Assembly: GCA_964387935.1 (NCBI GenBank)
Contig: CAYLZN010000069.1
Location: forward strand, 1 to 20,732
Origin: CAYLZN01 sp964387935
GTDB taxonomy: Bacteria; Acidobacteriota; Vicinamibacteria; Vicinamibacterales; JAFNAJ01
Length of the DNA stretch: 20,732 bases
Direction of reading: 5' to 3'
The position numbers were made by a program, and so were the translations under genes. The number at the start of each line of letters is the position of its first letter. Position 1 is the first letter of the stretch. Under the pieces are notes generated by a model. The model was not told where the DNA came from and did no database searches. It worked only from the letters and a program-made list of their open reading frames with translations. This document shows positions 15,358 through 20,732 of the stretch, piece after piece.

Positions 15358-16137
15358 ATGATCGCGCCCATGGCCGAAATCCTCACCGACCGTGCCGGGG
15401 CGGTCTGCCGCCTCCAGATCAACCGCCCCGAAAAGAAGAATGCCCTGACGGGCACCATGTACGAGGCGCTCGCCGACGCTCTGAAGAGCGCCGACGCGGA
15501 CCGCACCATCCGCGCCATCTTCATTCACGGCGCCGGCGATGCCTTCACGGCCGGCAACGACCTGCGCGACTTCCTCGAACGCCCGCCGTCCGGTCCCGAG
15601 AGCCCCGCCTTCCGTTTCATGGCCGCGCTCGCCGGGACAAGCACGCCGGTGGTCGCGGCGGTGCACGGCGCCGCGGTGGGCATCGGCACGACGCTCCTCC
15701 TCCACTGCGATCTCGTGTACGCCGCCGAGAGCGCGCGCTTCTCGCTGCCCTTCGTGGACCTCGGCCTCGTACCCGAGTTCGGATCGAGCGTGCTGCTGCC
15801 TTCCCTGGCGGGCTACCACAGGGCCGCGGAGTACCTGCTGCTCGGCAAGCCCTTCGACGCGCAAGCCGCGCGCGACATCGGGCTGATCAACGCCGTCGTG
15901 CCGGCCGACCAACTGCTGTCCACGGCCATGGCCGCGGCACAGGCGCTGGCCGCAAAGCCGGCGGCGGCCGTCCGCCTGGCCAAGACCCTGATGCGGCGCG
16001 GGCAGGCGTCGCTCGTGGAGTCGGCGATGCACGACGAGGGCCGCCTCTTCGCGGAGCGGCTGGCATCACCCGAGGCCCGCGAGGCCCTCACGGCGTTTCT
16101 CGAGAAACGAACGCCCGACTTCTCGAAGTTCGACTGA
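15358..16137 (+). CDS. Crotonase-family protein, enoyl-CoA isomerase-like
   Basis: 259 residues; the ATG at 15358 has GAGG about five bases upstream, while an ATG at 15370 is the alternative. The crotonase fold is clear: INRPEKKNAL, the first oxyanion-hole block AGNDLRDF, the second block VHGAAVGIGTTLLLHCDLVYAAES, then GLINAVVP and a C-terminal helical part. Set against classical enoyl-CoA hydratases, the two catalytic Glu positions (GGCEL and PEI blocks) are Thr and Phe here (GIGTTL, LPFVDLG), while a Glu is present at residue 140 in LVPEFGSS. That is the arrangement of ECI2-type delta3,delta2-enoyl-CoA isomerases. So isomerisation of unsaturated acyl-CoAs in beta-oxidation is more likely than hydration; the true substrate is open. 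The S9 peptidase gene follows after 15 bases. Confidence 0.88.
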   Translation: MIAPMAEILTDRAGAVCRLQINRPEKKNALTGTMYEALADALKSADADRTIRAIFIHGAGDAFTAGNDLRDFLERPPSGPESPAFRFMAALAGTSTPVVAAVHGAAVGIGTTLLLHCDLVYAAESARFSLPFVDLGLVPEFGSSVLLPSLAGYHRAAEYLLLGKPFDAQAARDIGLINAVVPADQLLSTAMAAAQALAAKPAAAVRLAKTLMRRGQASLVESAMHDEGRLFAERLASPEAREALTAFLEKRTPDFSKFD

Positions 16138-16152
16138 GCGGAGGCCCGACCG

Positions 16153-18198
16153 ATGCGCACGCCACTCACTCGCCCGCACCCGGGAGTCCTTCTGGCGCTC
16201 GCGGCCAGCATCGTCACACTCGTGGCGGGCCCTGCGGGTGTCGTGCAGGCTCAGGCCACGTCGGCATGGACGGCCGAACTCAGCACGACCATCAAGCGGA
16301 TCTCGGGGGTGGTCCCGTCGCCGGACGGCACCCGCGTCGCCTTCGTCGTCTCCGAGGCCGTCATGGATGGAGAGCGGAGCGAATGGCTCTCGCAAATCCA
16401 CGTCGCGAACGCCGATGGCTCCGCGAGCCGACAACTCACCCGCGGTGACAAATCGGCCACGAGTCCCCGGTGGTCCCCGGACGGGCAGTGGATCGGGTTC
16501 ATTTCCGCGCGCAGCGGGAAGAGCAATGTCTGGCGCCTCAACATCGGCGGCGGCGAAGCGGAGCAGGTGACCGACCAGAAGGGCGGCGTGAGCCGCTTCG
16601 AGTGGTCGCCCGACAGGCGCTCGGTCGCCTTCGTCATGACGGATCCGAAGACCGAAGACGATGAGAAGGCCGACAGGGAGAAGCGCGACTGGCGCACGGT
16701 GGATGCCGAAGAGAAGCAGCCGCGCCTCTACGTGCAGCCCGTGGAGAAGGACGCCGCAGGCAGGCGGGACGCGCGGCGCCTTACGACGGGCGACCTCGCC
16801 GTGATGTCGTTCGACTGGTCCCCGGATGGCACGACCATTGTCTTCGCGCACCAACCGACGGCGAGGCAGAACGACTGGCCGCGATCGGACGTCTCGATCG
16901 TGACCGTGGCCGACGCTGCAGTCCGTCGGCTCGCCAGTTCTCCCGCGGCGGAACGAGAACCCAAGTACTCACCCGACGGCTCGCGCATTGCGTTCCTGGG
17001 TTCCGAGAACCCGCCCACGTGGCCGGGCGCAGATACGATTCACGTCGTGTCGGCCTCCGGAGGCACGCCGCGCGCGCTGGCGGCGACCGCCAACGAAGGA
17101 GGCTCGATCGTCGGGTGGAGCGCGGATGGCACGCGCGTGCTGGTCAGTGACACGAACCGCACGGTCCCGACGCTGTACGCCGTGCCCGTGGCGGGCGGCC
17201 CGGCGGGCGGCCCGGCGACGGCCCTCAGTGCCTCGGCGCTTCACGTGGCCGCGCCGCTGATGAACACCCGCCGGACGCATGTCGGCTTCGTGTCGCAGGA
17301 CTTCGACCGGGCACCGGAAGCGTTCGTCGCCTCTCTCGCGCCCGCCTTCATGCACACGCAGGTCAGCCGGGTGCAGCCGGCGATCGCGGCGCCGCTCGGG
17401 CGCAGCGACGTGCTCTCGTGGAAGTCACCGGACGGCCAGACAGTGGAGGGGATCCTCACCTATCCCGTCGGCTACACGAGGGGCGCCCGCGTGCCGCTGC
17501 TGCTCGTCATCCACGGCGGCCCGGCCGGCGTGTTCGTCAACAGCTTCATCGGAGCGGCCAGCCCGTACCCGATCGCCGCCTTCGCCGCCCGCGGCTACGC
17601 CGTCCTGCGGGTCAACCCGCGCGGGAGCACGGGCTACGGCAAGGCCTTCCGCCACGCCAACCTCGCGGACTGGGGCGGGGGCGACTTCCGCGATCTGATG
17701 GCCGGCATCGATCACGTGATCGCGCTCGGCATCGCCGACCCCGAACGCCTTGGGGTGATGGGCTGGAGCTACGGCGGGTTCATGACCTCGTGGACGATCA
17801 CGCAGACGAAGCGTTTCAAGGCCGCCTCAGCGGGAGCGGCGGTCACGAATCTGATCTCCTTCACGGGCACCGCCGACATCCCGGACTTCATCCCGAACTA
17901 CTTCGGCGGGGAGTTCTGGGACACGTTCGACCGCTGGCGCGCGCACTCGCCGGTGCTGCAGGCCAAGGGCGTCACCACGCCGACGTTGATCCAGCACGGC
18001 GAGGCGGACGTCCGCGTGCCCGTGTCGCAGGGCTACGAGCTGTACAACGCGCTGAAGCGCCAGGGCGTTGACACGACGATGACTGTCTATCCACGGCAGC
18101 CGCACGGGTTCGTCGAGCCGAAGATGACGCTCGACGCCGCGCGCGCCAACCTCGAGTGGTTCGACCGTCACGTGCTGGGCAAAGCAGGAACACGATGA
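16153..18198 (+). CDS. Secreted S9-family peptidase (prolyl oligopeptidase type)
   Basis: 681 residues; GGAGG lies eight bases before the ATG at 16153. A signal peptide is visible (PGVLLALAASIVTLVAGPAGVVQAQA). Residues about 45-400 form a beta-propeller of TolB/WD40-like blades with repeated SPDGxxxAF units (PSPDGTRVAFV, WSPDGQWIGF, WSPDRRSVAFV, WSPDGTTIVFA, YSPDGSRIAFL). Residues about 430-681 are the alpha/beta hydrolase domain: HGGPAG oxyanion region, GWSYGGF with nucleophile Ser539, HGEADVRVP with Asp619, and QPHGF with His651. This is a complete triad for cleavage of short peptides in the periplasm or outside the cell. The stop overlaps the next start as ATGA, so it is coupled to the aconitase X genes, an unusual partner for a peptidase; amino-acid scavenging followed by catabolism would be one link. 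Confidence 0.93.
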   Translation: MRTPLTRPHPGVLLALAASIVTLVAGPAGVVQAQATSAWTAELSTTIKRISGVVPSPDGTRVAFVVSEAVMDGERSEWLSQIHVANADGSASRQLTRGDKSATSPRWSPDGQWIGFISARSGKSNVWRLNIGGGEAEQVTDQKGGVSRFEWSPDRRSVAFVMTDPKTEDDEKADREKRDWRTVDAEEKQPRLYVQPVEKDAAGRRDARRLTTGDLAVMSFDWSPDGTTIVFAHQPTARQNDWPRSDVSIVTVADAAVRRLASSPAAEREPKYSPDGSRIAFLGSENPPTWPGADTIHVVSASGGTPRALAATANEGGSIVGWSADGTRVLVSDTNRTVPTLYAVPVAGGPAGGPATALSASALHVAAPLMNTRRTHVGFVSQDFDRAPEAFVASLAPAFMHTQVSRVQPAIAAPLGRSDVLSWKSPDGQTVEGILTYPVGYTRGARVPLLLVIHGGPAGVFVNSFIGAASPYPIAAFAARGYAVLRVNPRGSTGYGKAFRHANLADWGGGDFRDLMAGIDHVIALGIADPERLGVMGWSYGGFMTSWTITQTKRFKAASAGAAVTNLISFTGTADIPDFIPNYFGGEFWDTFDRWRAHSPVLQAKGVTTPTLIQHGEADVRVPVSQGYELYNALKRQGVDTTMTVYPRQPHGFVEPKMTLDAARANLEWFDRHVLGKAGTR

Positions 18199-19526
18199 CC
18201 GACCCGCCCGGAACCACACGCCAGTCCTCCGTACGCCGTACGCCGTACGCCGTACGCCGTACGGCGCTCTACCTCACCCCCCGCGATCAGGAGATGCTCG
18301 ACGGGCGCCACGGCCCGCCTGCGGCCATGGCCATGGCGATCCTCGTGAAGATGGCCGGCGTGTTCGGGGCGACGCGCCTGCTCGACATCACCCACGCGCA
18401 CATCGACAGCACCGTGTTCATCGGCGATGCGACGCTCGAGTTCGCCGAGCGCCTCGCCTCACTCGGGGCGCGCGTCGCGGTCCCCTCCACGCTCAACGTG
18501 ACCGGCGTGGACGAACACGGCTGGCGCGAATGGGCGGTGCCGGCGGAGTGGGCTTCGAAGGCGCACCGGCAGATGGTCGCCTACCAGTCCATGGGCACCA
18601 CGCCCACCTGGACCTGCGCCCCGTACCAGGCCGGGGCCCGACCGGCGTTCGGCGAGCAGGTCGCCTGGGGCGAGTCGAACGCGATCGCGTTCGCCAACTC
18701 GGTGCTCGGCGCACGGACCGAGCGCTATCCCGACCTGCTCGACATCTGCTGCGCGATCACCGGCCGCGCGCCGGCGGCCGGCCTCCACCTCGAGGAGAAC
18801 CGCGCCGGGCAGGTCCTGCTGCAACTCCACGGTGTCCCGCGGCGCCTGCAGTCGGAGGACACGTTCTACCCCGTCCTCGGCGCGCTCATGGGTCACGTCG
18901 CCGAGGACGACATCCCCGTGATCGACGGGCTGGAGGTTACGCCGACCGAGGATCAGCTCAAGGCGATCTGCGCCGCGGGCGCCACAACCGGGCGCGTGGC
19001 GCTCTTCCACCTCGTCGGCGTCACGCCCGAGGCACCCACGCGCGAGGCCGCCTTCCACGGCCGTCTGCCGCAGCGCGAGGTGCACGTGACGATGGACCTG
19101 CTGCGCGAGTGGCGGGGCCGACTGTCGCACGGGGCAGGCACGGACCTCGACCTCGTCGTCCTCGGCAGCCCCCACTTCTCGCTGGACGAGTTCCGGCACC
19201 TCGCGCCCCTCCTGGCGGGCCGACATCGCCACGAGCGCGTGCAGTTCCTGGTGACCACCAGTCGCCTCGTGCGCGATCTGGCGAGGGCCGCCGGGCTGCT
19301 CGCGCCGATCGAAACGTTCGGCGGGCAACTGACGGTGGACACCTGCATCCTCACGTCGCCCATGCTGCCGGAGCGCGTGAAGACGCTGATGACCAACTCG
19401 GCGAAGTTCGCCTACTACTCGCCAGGCCTGCTCGGCAGGCAGGTCGCCTTCGGGAGCCTGGTTGACTGCGTGAACTCCGCGGCGGCGGGACACGTGCTGA
19501 TCGACGACACCTCATGGCAGACGTAA
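18195..19526 (+). CDS. Aconitase X-type dehydratase, large (catalytic) subunit
   Basis: 443 residues from the ATG at 18195, which overlaps the peptidase stop. From LYLTPRDQEMLDGRHGPP onward it follows the AcnX/DUF521 pattern: LLDITHAHIDSTVFIGDATLEFAERLA, VAVPSTLNVTGVD, YQSMGTTPTWTCAPYQ, GESNAIAFANSVLGART, and SAAAGHVLIDD near the end. Candidate Fe-S ligands are Cys141, Cys185 or Cys186, and Cys384. Known AcnX enzymes dehydrate cis-3-hydroxy-L-proline (bacteria) or mevalonate 5-phosphate (archaea); which applies here cannot be read. Large and small subunits are separate, as in the split AcnX type. The first 22 or so residues are not family-like: TPYAVRRT comes from a GTACGCC heptamer repeat. 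An earlier frame start at 18156 lies within the peptidase gene and is not needed. Confidence 0.9.
   Translation: MTDPPGTTRQSSVRRTPYAVRRTALYLTPRDQEMLDGRHGPPAAMAMAILVKMAGVFGATRLLDITHAHIDSTVFIGDATLEFAERLASLGARVAVPSTLNVTGVDEHGWREWAVPAEWASKAHRQMVAYQSMGTTPTWTCAPYQAGARPAFGEQVAWGESNAIAFANSVLGARTERYPDLLDICCAITGRAPAAGLHLEENRAGQVLLQLHGVPRRLQSEDTFYPVLGALMGHVAEDDIPVIDGLEVTPTEDQLKAICAAGATTGRVALFHLVGVTPEAPTREAAFHGRLPQREVHVTMDLLREWRGRLSHGAGTDLDLVVLGSPHFSLDEFRHLAPLLAGRHRHERVQFLVTTSRLVRDLARAAGLLAPIETFGGQLTVDTCILTSPMLPERVKTLMTNSAKFAYYSPGLLGRQVAFGSLVDCVNSAAAGHVLIDDTSWQT
18229..18264 (+). repeat. GTACGCC heptamer tandem repeat, in-frame in the AcnX gene
   Basis: Four perfect GTACGCC units from 18231 and a fifth with one change. 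Three units equal 21 bases, so the repeat encodes a seven-residue periodic peptide. The same heptamer recurs at 20093-20157. Confidence 0.9.
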
Positions 19527-19942
19527 TCAACGGTCATCCACTGGTCGCCGGGCGCGCGCACGGCCAGGCACTCGTCAGCCGGGAGCCGCTCTCGTTCTGG
19601 GGCGGGTACGACGCCCGCACGGGAGAGATCATCGACCGGGCCCACCCGTTGTCGGGTGCCCTCGCCGCGGGCCGCATCCTGGTGCTGCCGTTCTCCCGAG
19701 GCTCGTCGACGACGACCGCGGTGCTGCTGGAGGCGATCCGGGCCGGCACCGCACCAGCCGCCATCGTCGTCACGGGGCGCGATACGTTCTTCGCGCTCGC
19801 GTCGATCGTGGCTCAGGAGATGTACGGGCGCAGCATTCCTGTCGTCGCGATCCGCGAGGAGGATCTGACGCAGATTGCGACCGGCGATCGGGTGTCGATT
19901 GACGACCAGGGGCGGATCAGCGGCGAGGGACCTTCGCGGTGA
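19514..19942 (+). CDS. Aconitase X-type dehydratase, small (swivel) subunit
   Basis: 142 residues; the ATG at 19514 overlaps the end of the large-subunit gene by 13 bases in another frame, so translation is coupled and the two products should be made in equal amounts. The AcnX swivel (DUF126) pattern is clear: HPLVAGRAHGQALVSREPLSFWGGYDARTGEIIDRAHPLSG, then PFSRGSSTTTAVLLEAI, then GRDTFFALASIVAQEMYGRSIPVVAI. The Ser-rich loop is the usual substrate phosphate or carboxylate contact of aconitase swivels. It completes the active site of the dehydratase. No hydroxyproline transporter, racemase or reductase gene lies in the window to name the substrate. Confidence 0.9.
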   Translation: MADVINGHPLVAGRAHGQALVSREPLSFWGGYDARTGEIIDRAHPLSGALAAGRILVLPFSRGSSTTTAVLLEAIRAGTAPAAIVVTGRDTFFALASIVAQEMYGRSIPVVAIREEDLTQIATGDRVSIDDQGRISGEGPSR

Positions 19943-20040
19943 GGCCAGACGGCCGCCTGCGCCGCGGCCGGGCCACCGCGGCCAGCGCCTCCGGCAGCAC
20001 CGCCACATCCTGAAGTGGCCAGGTGGTGATGCGCTCGTCG
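19922..20040 (-). pseudogene. Possible C-terminal gene remnant
   Basis: A minus-strand frame reads FIDERITTWPLQDVAVLPEAL, then AAVARPRRRR, and closes at a TGA overlapping the end of the AcnX small-subunit gene. The first 30 residues look protein-like. There is no start; upstream the frame enters the palindrome at 20044-20070 and the heptamer repeats. It may be the tail of a deleted gene, part of a repeat family, or chance in a GC-rich sequence. Confidence 0.25.
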
Positions 20041-20043
20041 ATG

Positions 20044-20070
20044 AAAAGTCGGAGTCTACCTCCGACTTTT
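20044..20070. terminator. Bidirectional intrinsic terminator-like palindrome
   Basis: AAAAGTCGGAG (20044-20054) and CTCCGACTTTT (20060-20070) are perfectly complementary: 11 pairs, 5-base loop, with A and T runs giving a T-rich tail in both directions. It sits between the convergent AcnX small-subunit and DinB genes, where a shared terminator is expected. A dispersed palindromic repeat is the alternative. Confidence 0.7.
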
Positions 20071-20092
20071 CGCCCGTCTGGTGTGTTCCGTC

Positions 20093-20157
20093 CGTACGCC
20101 CTGTGTCGTCCGTACGCCGCCGTACGCCGTACGCCGTAAGCCGTACGCCGTACGCCT
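20093..20157. repeat. GTACGCC heptamer repeat cluster, intergenic
   Basis: Several GTACGCC units, in part tandem and in part broken by short insertions (GTACGCCCTGTGTCGTCC, GTACGCCGCC, a GTAAGCC variant). It is the same heptamer as at 18229-18264. It lies just downstream of the DinB gene, between two convergent transcription units. Confidence 0.85.
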
Positions 20158-20162
20158 TCCCC

Positions 20163-20648
20163 CTACCCCACCAACCCCGGCCTTCCCAGCAGCTTCAGCA
20201 CGTAGCCGATCTGCCCGAGGTGATAGGCCTCGTGGAAGACGAGGAACACGAAGACCCCCCTGGCGGTGGTGTCGGGCGATGGCGTGGTGAAGGGCGCCGG
20301 CGCCGAGAGTCGTTCATCGCGTGCGACCTCCATCGCCGCCTTCAGCTTCTCGTTGATCGCCTTCAGCGTGGAGACGATCTCGGAGGTTGCGGGATAAGCG
20401 GACCGGTCGGCTGCCTGGGCTCCGCGCTCGAACGGCCCACTCCAGGGCATGGGCACCGGCTGGCCCGTGAGTGTGATCAGCATGCCGTTGCGTGCCCAGG
20501 TGATGTGGCCGAGCAGCCAGCCGATCGAGTTCGAGCTGTCGCCGGGGCGCTTCCAGAGCTCCTCCTCGGGCAGGTCGGCGAGCGCGCGGTTGACGAGGGT
20601 GGACTGGATGGCGAGCAGTTGCGCCTGCGATACGAGGACGGGATCCAT
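20163..20648 (-). CDS. DinB/YfiT-family metal-binding protein
   Basis: 161 residues; the ATG at 20648 has AGGAGG four bases upstream. Four-helix-bundle pattern with the family metal triad: His48 (IGWLLGHITWARN), His139 and His143 (VFHEAYHLGQIGYV). Such proteins bind a divalent metal and many are thiol transferases (bacillithiol or mycothiol type) or have no known substrate; despite the name a role in DNA damage is not implied. The IS110-type end at 20678 lies only 29 bases upstream of the start, so the native promoter has been separated from the gene and expression may now depend on the element. Confidence 0.85.
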   Translation of the reverse strand: MDPVLVSQAQLLAIQSTLVNRALADLPEEELWKRPGDSSNSIGWLLGHITWARNGMLITLTGQPVPMPWSGPFERGAQAADRSAYPATSEIVSTLKAINEKLKAAMEVARDERLSAPAPFTTPSPDTTARGVFVFLVFHEAYHLGQIGYVLKLLGRPGLVG

Positions 20649-20677
20649 GGGGCCTCCTGGAGGTGGCGACAGTTTAG

Positions 20678-20732
20678 CCCTTCTATGAGCCGACTACGTG
20701 TCAAGCCCCAATCAAAGGGCACTCGTCATTCT
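20678..20732 (-). mobile_element. 3' end of a second IS110 copy, cut by window edge
   Basis: These 55 bases are identical, in the same orientation, to 8434-8488, the 3' end of the IS110 element, and run to the last base of the window. The flanking bases differ, so the shared part starts at 20678. The transposase of this copy would lie to the right. Confidence 0.85.

Noticed and set aside
14635..16032. 465-codon minus-strand open frame
   Set aside because: It covers parts of zwf, the winged-helix gene and the crotonase in the wrong frame, with no recognisable domain.
20093..20157. CRISPR-like array
   Set aside because: The unit is a 7-base tandem repeat without unique spacers, and no cas genes are nearby.

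Overview
The window is a GC-rich bacterial chromosome segment. Acidobacteriota, probably a Vicinamibacteria-like lineage, is my best guess. That is an inference from the family mix: sortilin-like BNR proteins, secreted S9 peptidases, small outer-membrane barrels with a DPDQ start, IR-flanked tyrosine transposases and GTACGCC heptamer repeats. No rRNA, tRNA or CRISPR array was seen.

Left part (1-8090): a 5'-truncated secreted BNR/sortilin-like propeller protein converges on a minus-strand block. Read in transcription order (right to left), that block is a CDP-alcohol phosphatidyltransferase, a secreted START/SRPBCC-like protein (ATGA overlap) and a secreted Vps62-like/barrel protein, followed by a second unit with its own promoter: an outer-membrane beta-barrel protein and a HEAT-repeat protein. 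The first set looks like an envelope or lipid operon. A small outer-membrane barrel gene lies just upstream of it.

Mobile and accessory part (8090-13306): the small barrel gene is split by an IS110-family element (about 8434-10105), whose 424-base 3' non-coding end holds strong hairpins and is a candidate bridge/seek RNA. Next is a single gene fusing an N-terminal macro-like domain to a SIR2-type NAD-binding domain, a candidate stand-alone NAD-depleting or ADP-ribose-linked defence protein. It is followed by a 1.3 kb element: a REP-associated-type tyrosine (Y1/HUH) transposase between perfect 25-base inverted repeats. One repeat touches the SIR2 start codon. The other supplies the stop codon of zwf.

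Right part (13284-20732): zwf (glucose-6-phosphate dehydrogenase, minus) diverges from a plus-strand run: a small winged-helix-like protein, an enoyl-CoA isomerase-like crotonase, a secreted S9 peptidase (ATGA overlap with the next gene), and the large and small subunits of an aconitase X-type dehydratase (13-base overlap). The large subunit has a leader encoded by a GTACGCC heptamer repeat. A strong palindrome and more heptamers separate this run from a convergent DinB-family gene. The window stops inside a 55-base exact copy of the IS110 end, so a second copy, or an assembly break at one, lies just to the right.
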